Assembly: GCA_964058805.1 (NCBI GenBank)
Contig: CAXKVV010002101.1
Coordinates: 1-27,666 of the forward strand
DNA: 27,666 nucleotides
Reading direction: 5' to 3'
Origin: Schoenoplectus triqueter
Lineage: Eukaryota; Streptophyta; Magnoliopsida; Poales; Cyperaceae
This document shows positions 10,299 to 22,867 of this stretch, piece by piece; positions within the stretch are counted from its first letter, which is position 1, and every line of letters starts with the position of its first letter. The position numbers were made by a program, and so were the translations under genes. Under the pieces are notes generated by a model. The model saw only the letters and a program-made list of their open reading frames with translations, had not been told where the DNA came from and did not search any database.

Positions 10299-11019
10299 AT
10301 GTCGGCAACGCCGAAAACGTGTCCGGGCGCGCAAAACATGAAAACGGGACCCGACGCCCTAGGCACCGCAGTAAACGAGTCCGGGCGCGCAAAACTTAGA
10401 AACGGGAAAGGGTGCCCTCGGTACCGCCGAAAACGAGTCCGGGCGCGCAAAACATGAAAAGGGACCCGACGACCTCGGCAACGCCCAAAACGTGTCTGGG
10501 TGCGCAAAACTCGAAAACGGGACAGGACGCCCTCGGTACCGACGAAAACTTGTCCGGCGCGCAAAACTGGAAAACGGGAAAGGATGCCCTCGGTACCGCC
10601 GAAAACGAGTCCGGGCGCGCAAAACATGAAAACGGGACACGACGACCTCGGCAACGCCCAAAACGTGTTCGGGCGCGCAAAACTGGAAAACGGGACGAGA
10701 CGCCCTCGGTACCGCCGAAAACGTGTCCGGGCGTAAAAAACTTGAAAACGGGAAAGGACGCCCTTGGTACCGTCGAAAACGAGTCCGGGCGCACAAAACA
10801 AGAAAAAGGGACCCGACGATGTCGGCACCGCCGAAAACGTGTCCGGGCGCGCAAAACATGAAATCGGGACCTGACGACCTCGGCACCGTCGAAAACGAGT
10901 CCGGGCGCGCAAAACATGAAAACGGGAACCGACGCCCTCGGCACCGTCGAAAACGAGTCCGGGCGAGCAAAACATGAAAATGGGACCCGACGCCCTCGGC
11001 ACCGCCGTAAACGAGTTCG

Positions 11020-11910
11020 GGCGCGCAATACAAGTAAAAGGGACCCGACGCCCTCGGTACCGCCGAAAACGAGTCCTGGCACGCAAAACAAGTAAAAGGG
11101 ACCCGACGCCCTCGGTACCGCTAAAAACGAGTCATGGCGCGCAAAACTTGAAAACGGGACCCGACGGCCTCGGTACCGCCGAAAATGAGTCCGGGCGCTC
11201 AAAACATGAAAACGGGACTCGACGGCCTCAGCACCGCCGAAAACGTGTCCGGGCGTAAAAAACTTGAAAACGGGAAAGGACGCCCTTGGTACCGCCGAAA
11301 ACGAGTCCGGGCGCACAAAACAAGAAAAAGGGACCCGACGACGTCGGCACCGCCGAAAACGTGTCCGGGCGCGCAAAACATGAAAACGGGACCCGACGAC
11401 CTCGGCACCGTCGAAAACGAGTCCGGGCGCGCACAACATGAAAACGGGACCCGACGACCTCGGCAACGCCCAAAACGTGTCCGGGCGCGCAAAACTCGAA
11501 AACGGGATAGGACGCCCAAGGTACCGTCGAAAACAAGTCCGGGCGCGCAAAACATGAAAACGGGACCCGACGCCCTCGGCACCGCCGTAAACGAGTCCGG
11601 GCGCGCAAAACTTGAAAATGGGAAAGGACACCCTCGGTAACGCCGAAAACTAGTCCGGGCGCGCAAAACTTGAAAACGTGACCTGACGACCTCGGCGCCG
11701 CCGTAAACGAGTCCTGGAGCGCAAAACATGAAATCGGGACCCGTCGCCCACGGTACCGCCGAAAACGAGTCCGGGCGCGCAAAACATGAAAACGGGACCC
11801 GACGACCTAGGCACCGCCGACGACGTGTCCGGGCGCGCAAACCCGGAAAACGGGACAGGATGCCCTCGGCTCCGCCGAAAACGTGTCCGGGCACGCAAAA
11901 CATGAAAACG
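11020..11910 (+). repeat. Array block C, copy 1 (partner 13453-14285)
   Basis: Shared marks in order: GCGCAATACAAGT, GACTCGACGGCCTCAGC, GGGCGTAAAAAAC, GCACAAAACAAG, GGACACCCTCGG, AAAACTAGTCC, CATGAAATCGGG and CAAACCCGG. Spacing is 2433 before and 2375 after one monomer (11496-11553) that this copy has and the other lacks. Part of it recurs a third time 522 bp (nine monomers) upstream, near 10726-10890. Confidence 0.88.
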
Positions 11911-12380
11911 GGACCCGACGCCCTCGGCACCGCCGTAAAAGAGTCCGGGCGCGCAAAACTTGAAAACGGGAAAGGACGCCCTCGGTAACGCCGAAAATAA
12001 GTCAGGGCGCGCAAAACATGAAAACAGGACCTGACGACCTCGGCACCGCCGAAAACGTGTCGGGCGCGAAAAACATGAAAACGGGAAAGGACGCCCTCGG
12101 TACAGTCGAAAATGAGTTTGGGCGCGCAAAACAAGAAAACGGGACCCGACGACCTCGGCACCGCCGAAAACGAGTCCGGGCGCGCAAAACATGAAAACGG
12201 GACCCGACGACCTCGGCAACGCCCAAAATGTGTACGGGCGCGCAAAACTCGAAAACGGGACAAGACACCCTCGGTACCGCCGAAAACGAGACTGGGCGAG
12301 CAAAACATGAAAACGGGACCCGACGCCCTCGGCACCGCCGTAAACGACTCCGGGCGCGCGAAACATGAAAACGGGACCCG
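11880..12380 (+). repeat. Array block D, copy 1 (partner about 17545-18030)
   Basis: Shared marks AAAATAAGTC, GACCTGACGACC, GTGTCGGGCGCG, GAGTTTGGGCGC, GTGTACGGGCGC and GGGCGAGC at a spacing of 5645. A 12-base deletion at about 17577 in the partner shifts the spacing. The stretch 12200-12370 also recurs 404 bp downstream at about 12604-12775. Confidence 0.82.
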
Positions 12381-13029
12381 ACGACCTCGGCACCGCTGAA
12401 AAAGTGTCCGGGCGCGCAATCCTTGAAAACGGGACCCGACGGCCTCGGCACCGCCGAAAACGTGTCCGGGCGCAAAACATGAAAACGGGACGCGACGACC
12501 TCGGCACCGCCCAAAACGTGTCCGGGTGCGCAAAACTTAGAAACGGGACTGGACGACCTCGGCACCGCCGAAAACGAGTTCGGGCGCGCAAAACATGAAA
12601 ACGGGACCTGACGACCTCGGCAACGCCCAAAATGTGTACGGGCGCGCAAAACTCGAAAACGGGACAAGACACCCTCGGTACCGCCGAAAACGAGACCGGG
12701 CGAGCAAAACATGAAAACGGGACCCGACGTCCTCGGTACCGCCGTAAACGACTCCGGGCGCGCAAAACATGAAAACGGGACCCGACGCCCTAGGCACCGC
12801 AGTAAACGAGTCCGCGCGCGCAAAACTTAGAAACGGGAAAGGGCGCCCTCGGTACCGCCGAAAACGAGTCCCGGCGCGCAAAACAAGAAAACGGGACCCG
12901 ACGACGTCGGCACCGCCGAAAACGAGCCCGGGCGCGCAAAACATGAAAACGGGACCTGACGACCTCGGCAACGCCCAAAACGTGTCCGGGTGCGCCAAAC
13001 TCGGAAACGGGACAGGACGCCCTCGGTAC

Positions 13030-13300
13030 CGCCGAAAACGTGTCCGGCGCGCAAAACTGGAAAATGGGAAAGGACGCCCTCGGTACCGCCGAAAAACGAG
13101 TCCGGGCGCGCAAAACAAGAAAACGGGACCCGACGACGTCGGCACCGCCGAAAACGAGTCTGGGCGCGCAAAACATGAAAACGGGACACGACGACCTCGG
13201 CAACGCCCAAAACGTGTTCGGGCGCGCAAAACGCGAAAACGGGACGAGACGCCCTCGGTACCGCCGAAAATGAGTCCGGGCGAGCAAAACATGAAAACGG
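13030..13300 (+). repeat. Array block E, copy 1 (partner 18735-19004)
   Basis: Shared marks GTCCGGCGCGCAAAACTGG (one C/G short), ACAAGAAAACGG, ACACGACGACC/ACACGACAACC, GACGAGACGCC and TGAGTCCGGGCGAGC. Spacing is 5705, then 5704 after a one-base length difference. The first monomer type also occurs near 10545 and 20770. Confidence 0.8.
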
Positions 13301-13452
13301 GACCCGACGACCTCGACACCGTTGAAAAAGTGTCCGGGCTCGCAAACCTTGAAAACGGGACAGGACGCCCTCGGCACCGTCGAAAACGTGTCCGGGCGCA
13401 CAAAACATGAAAACGGGACCAAACGCCCACAGTACCGCCGAAAACGAGTCCA

Positions 13453-14285
13453 GGCGCGCAATACAAGTAAAAGGGACCCGACGCCCTCGGTACCGCCGAA
13501 AATGAGTCCTGGCACGCAAAACAAGTCAAAGGGACCTGACGCCCTCGGAACCGCCGAAAACGAGTCCTGGCGCACAAAACTTGAAAACGGGACCCGACGG
13601 CCTCGGTACCGTCGAAAATGAGTCCGGGCGCTGAAAACATGAAAACGGGACTCGACGGCCTCAGCACCGCCGAAAACGTGTCCGGGCGTAAAAAACTTGA
13701 AAACGGGAAAGGACGCCCTTGGTACCGCCGAAAACGAGTCCGGGCGCACAAAACAAGAAAAAGGGACCCGACGACGTCGGCACCGCCGAAAACGTGTCCG
13801 GGCGCGCAAAACATGAAAACGGGACCCGACGACCTCGGCACCGTCGAAAACGAGTCCGGGCGCGCAAAACAAGAAAACGGGACCCGACGACCTCGGCAAC
13901 GCCCAAAACGTGTCCGGGCGCGCAAAACATGAAAACGGGACCCGACGCCCTCGGCACCGCCGTAAACGAGTCCGGGCGCGCAAAACTTGAAAATGGGAAA
14001 GGACACCCTCGGTAACGCCGAAAACTAGTCCGGGCGCGCAAAACATGAAAACGGGACCGGACAACGTCGGCGCCGCCGTAAACGAGTCCTGGCGCGCAAA
14101 ACATGAAATCGGGACCCGTCGCCCACGGTACCGCCGAAAACGAGTCCGGGCGCGCAAAACATGAAAACGGGACCCGATGACCTCGGCACCGCCGAAAACG
14201 TGTCCGGGCGCGCAAACCCGGAAAACGGGACAGGACGCCCTCGGCTCCGCCGAAAACGTGTCCGGGCGCGCAAAACATGAAAACG
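13453..14285 (+). repeat. Array block C, copy 2 (partner 11020-11910)
   Basis: Same ordered marks as 11020-11910, but shorter by exactly 58 bases, one monomer. Confidence 0.88.
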
Positions 14286-15308
14286 GGACTCGACGCCCAC
14301 GGTACCGCCGAAAATGAGTCCGGGCGCGCAAAACATGTAAAAGGGACCCGACGCCCTCGGTACCGCCGAAAACGAGTCCTCGCGCGCAAAACTTGAAAAC
14401 GGGACCCGACGACCTCGGTACCGCTGAAAATGATTCCGGGCGCGCAAAACATGAAAACGGAACCCGACGGCCTCGGCACCGCCGAAAACGTATCCGGGCG
14501 CGCAAAACTTGAAAACGGGAAAGGACGCCCTCGGTACCGCCAAAACGAGTCAGGGCGCGCAAAACATGAAAACGGGACCAGAGGCCCTCGGTACCGCAGT
14601 AAACGAGTCCGGGCGTGCCAAACTTGAAAACGGGAAAGGACGCCCTCGGTACAGCCGAAAAAGAGTTCGGGCGCGCAAAACATGAAAACGGGACCCCACG
14701 CCCTCGGTACCGCAGTAAATGTGTCCGGGCGCGCAAAATTTGAAAATGGGAAAGGACGCCCTCGGTAACGCCGAAAACAAGTCCAGGCGCGCAAAACATG
14801 AAAATGGGACCCGACGACCTCGGCGCCGCCGTAAACGAGTCATGGCGCGCAAAACATGAAATCGGGACCCGTCGCCCACGGTACCGCAGTAAACGAGTCC
14901 GGGCGTGCAAAACTTGAAAACGGGAAAGGACGCCCTCGGTACCGCCGAAAAAGAGTTCGGGCGCGCAAAACTTGAAAACGGGACCCGACGACCTCGGCAC
15001 CGCCGTAAACGAGTCCGGGCGCTCAAAACATGAAAAAGGGACCCGACGACCTCGGCAGCGCCCAAAACGTGTCTCGGCGCGCAAAACATGAAAACGAGAA
15101 AGGACGCCCTCGGTACCGCCGAAAACGAGTCCGGGCGCGCAAAACATGAAAACGGGACCCGACGCCCTCTGTACCGCCGAAAATGAGTCCGGGCGCGCAA
15201 AACATGAAAATGGGACCCGACGGCCTCGGCACCGCCGAAAACATGTCCGGGCGCGCAAAACTTGAAAACGGGAAAAGACGCCCTCGGTACCGCCTAAACG
15301 AATCCGGG

Positions 15309-16031
15309 CGCGCAAAACATGAAAACGGGACTCGACGCCCTCGGTACCGCAGTAAACGAGTCCGGGCGCGAAAAACTTGAAAACGGGAAAGGACGCCCTA
15401 GGTACCGCCGAAAACGAGTCCGGGCGCGCAAAACATTAAAACGGGACCCGACGCCCTCGGCACCGCCGTAATCGAGTCCGGGCGCACAAAACAAGTAAAA
15501 GGGACCCGACGGCCTCGGTACCGCCGAAAATGAGTCCGGGCGCGCAAAACATGAAAACGGGAGCCGACGGCCTCGGCACCGCCGAAAACGTGTCCGGGCG
15601 CGCAAAATTTGAAAACGGGAAAGCACGCCCTCGGTACCGCCAAAACGAGTTCGGGCGCGCAAAACATGAAAACGGGACCCGACGCCCTCGGTACCGCAGT
15701 AAACGAGTCCGGGCGTGCAAAACTTGAAAACGGGAAAGGACGCCCTCGGTATCGCCGAAAAAGTGTTCAGGCGCGCAAAACATGAAAAGGGGACCCGACG
15801 ACCTCGGCACCGCCGTAAACGAGTCCGGGCGCGCAAAACATGAGAACGGGACCCGACGACCTCGGCACCGCCCAAAAGGTGTCTGGGCGTGCAAAACATG
15901 AAAACGGGACCCGACGCCCTCGGTACCGCAGTAGACGAGTCTCGGCGCGCAAAACTTGAAAACGGGAAAGCACGCCGTCGGTACCGCCAAAACGAGTCCG
16001 GGCGCGCAAAACATGAAAACGGGACCCGACG
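15309..16031 (+). repeat. Array block B, copy 2 (partner 9576-10298)
   Basis: Same rare marks in the same order at a constant spacing of 5733. Part of a colinear series of matches at 5.5-5.7 kb. Confidence 0.88.
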
Positions 16032-16784
16032 CCCTCGGTACCGCAGTAAACGAGTCCGGGCGCGCAAAACTTGGAAACGGGAAAGGACGCCCTCGGTACC
16101 GCCGAAAAAGAGTTCGGGCGCGCAAAACATGAAAACGGAACCCGACGACCACGGCACCGCCTAAAACGTGTCTAGGCGCATAAAACTTGAAAACAGGACC
16201 CGATGACCTCGGCACCGCCGAAAACGTGTCCGAGCGCAAAAAACATGAAAACGAGAAAGGACGCCCTCGGTACCGCCGAAAACGAGTCCGGGCGCGCAAA
16301 ACATGAAAACGGGACCCGACGCCCTCGGTACCGCCAAAAGTGAGTCCGGGCGCGCAAAACAAGAAAATGGGACCTGACGCCCTCGGCACCGCAAAACTTG
16401 AAAACGGGAAAGGACGCCCTCGGTACCGACGAAAATGAGTCCGTGCGCGCAAAAAATAAAAACGGGACCCGACGACCTCGGCACCGCCGAAAACGTGTCC
16501 GGGCGCGCAAAACTTTAAAATGGGACAGGACGCCCTCAGTACCGCCGAAAACGATTCCGGGCGCGCAAAACATGAAAACGGGACCCGAAGACCTCGGCAC
16601 CGCCGAAAACGTGTCCGGGCGCGCAAAACTTGAAAACGGGACAAGACGCCCTCGGTACCGCCGAAAACGAGTCCGGGCGCGCAAAAAATGCAAAAGGGAC
16701 CCGACGCCCTCGGTACCGCCGAAAACGAGTATGGGAGCGCAAACATGAAAATGGGACCCGACGCCCTCGGCACCGCCGAAAATG

Positions 16785-17125
16785 AGTCCGGGGGAGCAAA
16801 ACATGATAACGGGACCCCACGCCCTCGGCACCGCCGAACACCAGTGGGGTCGCGCAAAACATGAAAACGGTACCCAACGCACTCGGCACCGCCGAAAACG
16901 AGTCCAGGCGCGCAAAACTTGAAAACGGGACCCGACGCCCTCGGTACCGCCGAAAACGTCTCCGGGCGCGCAAAACATAAAAACGCGACCCGACGCCCTC
17001 GGTACCCCTGAAAACGATTTCGGGCGCGCAAAACTTGAAAACGGGACCCGACGCCCTCGGTACCGCCGAAAACGAGTCCGGGCGCGCAAAACATGAAAAC
17101 GGGACATGACGACATCGGCACCGTC
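16785..17125 (+). repeat. Array block F, copy 1 (partner 21878-22218)
   Basis: Carries the unusual monomers with GGGGGAGC, CATGATAACGGG, CGAACACCAGT and GATTTCGGG. These recur at 21878-22218 with a constant spacing of 5093. The first half also occurs at 19902-20005. Confidence 0.85.
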
Positions 17126-17544
17126 GAAAACGTGTCCGGGCGCGAAAAACTTGAAAACGGGAAAGAACGCCTTCGGTATAGCCCAAAACGTGTCCGGGCG
17201 CGCAAAACTTGAAAACGGGACCCGACGCCCTCGGTACAGCCGAAAACAAGTCCGGGCGCGCAAAACATGAAAACGGGTTACAGTCGAAAACGGCACCGCC
17301 GAAAACGTGTCCGGGCGCGAAAAACTTGAAAACGGGAAAGGACGCCCTCGGTACCGCCGAAAATGAGTCCGGGCGAGCAAAACAAGAAAACGGGACCCGA
17401 CGACGTCGGCACCGCCGAAAACGATTCCGGGCGCGCAAAACATGAAAACGGGACTCGACGACGGCGGCAACGCCAAAAACGTGTCCGGGCGCGCAAGAAC
17501 TCGAAAACGAGACAGGACGCCCTCGGTACCGCCGAAAACGTGTC

Positions 17545-18030
17545 CGGGCGCGTAAAACATGAAAACGGGACCCGACGCCGTAAACGAGTCCGGGCGCGCA
17601 AAACTTGAAAACGGGAAAGGACGCCCTCGGTAACGCCGAAAATAAGTCCGGGCGCGCAAAACATGAAAACAGGACCTGACGACCTCGGCACCGCCGAATA
17701 CGTGTCGGGCGCGAAAAACTTGAAAACGGGAAAAGACGCCCTCGGTACCACCGAAAATGAGTTTGGGCGCGCAAAACAAGAAAACGGGACCCGACGACCT
17801 CGGCACCGCCGAAAATGTGTCCGGGCGCGCAAAACATGAAAACGGGACCCGAGGACCTCGGCAACGCCCAAAACGTGTACGGGCGCGCAAAACTCGAAAA
17901 CGGGACAGGACGCCCTCGGTACCGCCGAAAACGAGACCGGGCGAGCAAAACATGAAAACGGGACCCGACGCCCTCGGCACCGCCGTAAACGAGTACGGGC
18001 GCGCAAAACATGAAAACGGGACCCGACGAC
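17545..18030 (+). repeat. Array block D, copy 2 (partner about 11880-12380)
   Basis: Colinear with block D copy 1 apart from a 12-base loss at about 17577-17580 and scattered substitutions. Confidence 0.8.
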
Positions 18031-18734
18031 CTCGGCACCGCTGAAAAAGTGTCCGGGCGCGCAAACCTTGAAAACGGGACAGGATGCCCTCGGCACCGCC
18101 GAAAATGTGTCCGGGCGCGCAAAACATGAAAACCGAACCAAACGCCCACGGTACCGCCGAATATGAGTCCAGGCGCGGAAAACAAGTAAAAGGGACCCGA
18201 CGCCCTCGGTACCGCCGAAAACGAGTCCTGGCGCGCAAAACTTGAAAACGGGACCCGACGGCCTCGGTACCGCCGAAAATGAGTCCGGGAGCGCAAAACA
18301 TAAAAACGGGACCCGATGGCCTCGGCACCGCCGAAAACGTGTCCGGGCGCCCAAAACTTAGAAACGGGAAAGGACGCCCTCGGTACCGCCGAAAATGAGT
18401 CCGGGCGCGCAAAACAAGAAAATGGGACCTGACGACGTCGGCACCGCCGAAAACGTGTCCGGGCGCGCAAAACTCGAAAACGAGATTGGACGCCCTCGGT
18501 ACCGCTGAAAACGTGTCCGGGCGCGCAAAACATGAAAACGGGACCCGACGCCCTCGGCACCGCAGTAAACGAGTCCGGGCGCGCAAAACTTGAAAACGGG
18601 AAAGGACGCCCTCGGTAACGCCGAAAATGCGTCCGGGCGCGCAAAATATGAAAACGGGACCCGACGTCCTCGGTACTACCGAAAACGAGTCCGGGCACGT
18701 AAAACATGAAAACGGGACCCGACGACCTCGGCAC

Positions 18735-19004
18735 CGCCGAAAACGTGTCCGGCGCGCAAAACTGGAAAACAGGAAAGGACGCCCTCGGTACCGCCGAAAA
18801 CGAGTCCGGGCGCGCAAAACAAGAAAACGGGACCCGACGACGTCGGCACCGTCGAAAACGAGTCCGGGCGCGCAAAACATGAAAACGGGACACGACAACC
18901 TCGGCAACGCCCAAAACGTATTCGGGCGCGCAAAACTCGAAAACGGGACGAGACGCCCTCGGTACCGCCGAAAATGAGTCCGGGCGAGCAAAACATGAAA
19001 ACGG
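18735..19004 (+). repeat. Array block E, copy 2 (partner 13030-13300)
   Basis: Same ordered variants as 13030-13300. The leading part recurs again 2030 bp (35 monomers) to the right at about 20765. Confidence 0.78.
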
Positions 19005-19494
19005 GACCCGACGCCCTCGGCACCGCCGTAAACGAGTCCGGGCGCGCAAAACTTTTAAACGGGACCCGACGCCCTCGGTACCGCCGAAAACGAGTCCGGG
19101 CGCGTAAAACTTAAAAACGGGACCCGACGACCTCGGCACCGCCGAAAACGTGTCCGGGCGCGCAAACCTTGAAAACGGGAAAGCACGCCCTCGGTACCGC
19201 CAAAACGAGTCCGAGCGCGCAAAACATGAAAACGGGACCCGACGCCCTCGGTACCGCTGTAAACGAGTCCGGGCGTGCAAAACTTGAAAACGGGAAAGGA
19301 CGCCCTCGGTACCGCCGAAAAAGTGTTCGGGCGCGCAAAACTTGAAAACGGGACCCGACGACCTCGGCACCGCCGAAAATGTGTCCGAGCGCGAAAAACA
19401 TGAAAACAAGAAAGGACGCCCTCGGTACCACCGAAAACGAGTCCGGGCGCGCAAAACATGAAAACGGGACCCGACGCCTTCGGTACCGCCGTAA

Positions 19495-20005
19495 ATGAGT
19501 CCGGGCGCGCAAAACATGAAAACGGGACCCGACGCCCTCGGTACCGCAGTAAATGAGTCCGGGCGCGCAAATCTTGCAAACGGGAAAGGACGCCCTCGGT
19601 ACCGCCGAAAAAGAGTTCGGGCGCGCAAAAACATGAAAACGGGGCCCGACAACCTCGGCACCGCCGTAAACGAGTCCGGATGCGCAAAACATGAAAACGG
19701 GACCCGACGACCTCGGCACCGCCCAAAACGTGTCTGGGTGCATAAAACTTGAAAACGGGACCCGACGACCTCGGCACCGCCGAAAACGTGTCCGAGCGTG
19801 AAAAACAAGAAAATGAGAAAGGACGCCCTCGGTACCGCCGAAAACGAGTCAGGGCGCGCAAAACATGAAAACGGGACCCGACGCCCTCGTTACCGCTGAA
19901 AACGAGTCCGGGGGAGCAAAACATGATAACGGGACCCAACGCCCTCGGCACCGCCGAACACCAGTTAGGTCGCGCAAAACATGAAAACAGTACCCAACGC
20001 AATCG
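19495..20005 (+). repeat. Array block G, copy 1 (partner 21468-21978)
   Basis: About 510 bp recurs at a constant spacing of 1973. Shared rare marks: CTTGCAAACGGG, GCGCGCAAAAACATG (one extra A), ACGGGGCCCGAC, GTCCGGATGCG, GGGTGCATAAAAC, CCCTCGTTACC and CATGATAACGGG. Confidence 0.88.
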
Positions 20006-20215
20006 GCACCGCCGAGAACGAGTCCGGGCACGCAAAACATGAAAACGGGACCCGACAACCTCTGCAACGCCCAAAACGTGTCCGGGCGCGCAAAACTCGA
20101 AAACGGGACAGGAAGCCATCGGTACCGCCGAAAACGAGTCCGAGCGCACAAAACATGAAAATAGGATCGGACGCCCTCGGTACCGCCGAAAACGAGTCCG
20201 GGCGCGCAAAACATG

Positions 20216-20345
20216 AAAACGGAACTCGACGACCTCGGCACCGCCCAAAATGTGTCCGGGCGCGCAAAACTTGAAAGCGGGACAGGACGCCCTCGGTACC
20301 GCCCAAAACGAGTCCGGGATTGCAAAACATGAAAACGGGACCCGA
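20216..20345 (+). repeat. Two-monomer mark block with repeated copies
   Basis: GGAACTCGACG, then TTGAAAGCGGGACAGG, then GTCCGGGATTGC mark this stretch. It recurs 870 bp (exactly 15 monomers) downstream at 21086-21215, again near 22655-22765, and in a diverged form near 9418-9545. These four copies show shuffling of the same small module. Confidence 0.75.
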
Positions 20346-21467
20346 CGCCGTCGGTACTACTGAAAACGAGTCCGGGCGCGTAAAACATGAAAACGGGACC
20401 CGACGGCCTCGGCTCCGCCGAAAACGTGTCCGGGCGCGCAAAACTGTAAAACGGGAAAGGACGCCCTCGGTACCGCCGAAAATGAGTCCGGGCGCGCAAA
20501 ACAAGAAAACGGGACCCGACGATGTCGGCACCGCCGAAAACGAGTCCGGGCACGCAAAACATGAAAACGGGACCCGACGACCTCGGCAACGCCAAAAACG
20601 TGTCCGGGCGCGCAAGAACTCGAAAACGAGATAGGACGCCCTCGGTACCGCCGAAAACGTGTCCGGGCGCGCAAAACATGAAAACGGGACCCGACGTCCT
20701 CGGTACTACCGAAAAAAAGTCCGGGCGCGTAAAACATGAAAACGGGACCCGACGACCTCGGCACCGCCGAAAACGTGTCCGGCGCGCAAAACTGGAAAAC
20801 AGGAAAGGGCGCCCTCGGTACCGCCGAAAACGTGTTCGGGCGCGCAAAACTCGAAAACGGGACGAGACGCCCTCGGTACCGCCGAAAACGAGTCCGGGCG
20901 AGCAAAACATGAAAACGGGACCCGACGCCCTCGGCACCGCCGTAAACGAGTCCGGGCGCGCAAAACATGAAAACGGGACCCGACAACCTCTGCAACGCCC
21001 AAAACGTGTCCGGGCGCTCAAAACTCGAAAACGGGACGAGACGCCCTCGGTACCGCCGAAAACGAGTCCGGGCGCGCAAAACATGAAAACGGAACTCGAC
21101 GACCTCGGCACCGCCCAAAATGTGTCCGGGCGCGCAAAACTTGAAAGCGGGACAGGACGCCCTCGGTACCGCCCAAAACGAGTCCGGGATTGCAAAACAT
21201 GAAAACGGGACCCGACGGCCTCGGCTCCGCCGAAAACGTGTCCGGGCGCGCAAAAATGTAAAACAGGAAAGGACGCCCTCGGTACCGCCGAAAATGAGTC
21301 CGGGCGCGCAAAACAAGAAAACGGGACCCGACGACGTCGGCACCGCCGAAAACGAGTCCGGGCGCGCAAAACATGAAAACGGGACCCGACGACCTCGGCA
21401 CCGCCCAAAATGTGTCCGGGCGTGCAAAACTTGAAAGCGGGACAGGACGCCCTCGGTACCGCCCAAA

Positions 21468-21978
21468 ACGAGTCCGGGCGCGCAAAACATGAAAACGGGA
21501 CCCGACGCCCTCGGTACCGCAGTAATCGAGTCCGGGCGCGCAAAACTTGCAAACGGGAAAGGACGCCCACGGTACCGCCGAAAAAGAGTTCGGGCGCGCA
21601 AAAACATGAAAACGGGGCCCGACAACCTCGGTACCGCCGTAAACGAGTCCGGATGCGCAAAACATGAAAACGGGACCCGACGACCTCAGCACCGCCCAAA
21701 ACGTGTCTGGGTGCATAAAACTTGAAAACGGGACCCGACGACCTCGGCACCGCCGAAACCGTGTCCGAGCGCGAAAAACAAGAAAACGAGAAAGGACGCC
21801 CTCGGTACCGCCGAAAACGAGTCCGGGCGCGCAAAACATGAAAACGGGACCCGACGCCCTCGTTACCGCCGAAAACGAGTCCGGGGGAGCAAAACATGAT
21901 AACGGGACCCAAAGCCCTCGGCACCGCCGAACACCAGTGAGGTCGCGCAAAACATGAAAACAGTACCCAACGCAATCG
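21468..21978 (+). repeat. Array block G, copy 2 (partner 19495-20005)
   Basis: Same marks at a spacing of 1973. It runs into block F copy 2 at its right end, so two different duplications are joined here. Confidence 0.86.
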
Positions 21979-22218
21979 GCACCGCCGAAAACGAGTCCGG
22001 GCGCGCAAAACTTGAAAATGGGACCCGACGCCCTCGGTACCGCCGAAAACGTGTCCGGGCGCGCAAAACATGAAAACGCGACCCGACGCCCTCGGTACCC
22101 CCGAAAACGATTTCGGGCATGCAAAACTTGAAAACGGGACCCGATGCCCTCGGTACCGCTGAAAACGAGTCCGGGCGCGCAAAACATGAAAACCGGACAT
22201 GACGACCTCGGCACCGCC
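21878..22218 (+). repeat. Array block F, copy 2 (partner 16785-17125)
   Basis: Same ordered marks, including CCCCCGAAAACGATTTCGGG, at a constant spacing of 5093. Confidence 0.83.
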
Positions 22219-22224
22219 CAAAAC

Positions 22225-22790
22225 GTGTCCGGGCGCGCAAAACTTGAAAACGGGACAAGACGCCCTCGGTACCGCCGAAAACGAGTCCGGGAGCGCAAAA
22301 CATGAAAACGGGACCCGACGCCCTCGGTACTGCCGAAAAAGAGTCCGGGCGCGCAAAACATGAAAACGGGTCCCGACGACCTCCGCACTGCCGAAAACGT
22401 GTCCGGGCGCGAAAAACTTGAAAACGGGAAAAAACGCCCTCGGTATCGCCGAAAACGAGTCCGGGCGCGCAAAACATGAAAACGGGACCCGACGACCTCG
22501 GCAACGCCCAAAACGTGTCCGGGCGCGCAAAACTCGAAAACGGGACAGGAAGCCATCGGTACCGCCGAAAACGAGTCCGAGCGTGCAAAACATGAAAATG
22601 GGATCGGACGGCCTCGGTACCGCCGAAAACGAGTCCGGGCGCGCAAAACATGAAAACGGAACTCGACGACCTCGGCACCGCCCAGAATGTGTTCGGGCGC
22701 GCAAAACTTGAAAGCGGGACAGGACGCCCAAAACGAGTCCGGGATTGCAAAACATGAAAACGGGACCCGACGCCCTCGGTACTACCGAAA
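22225..22790 (+). repeat. Array block A, copy 2 (partner 8930-9545)
   Basis: Colinear with block A copy 1 except for one missing monomer and a 12-base deletion at about 22729. Confidence 0.8.
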
Positions 22791-22867
22791 ACGCGTCCGG
22801 GCGCGTAAAACATGAAAACGGGACCCGACGGCCTCGGCTCCGCCAATAACGTGTGCGGGCGCGCAAA

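Noticed and set aside
20522..21202. 226-codon plus-strand frame, and similar Lys/Arg-rich plus-strand frames in the array
   Set aside because: They are shadows of the same repeat, ending wherever a monomer presents TGA or TAA in phase.
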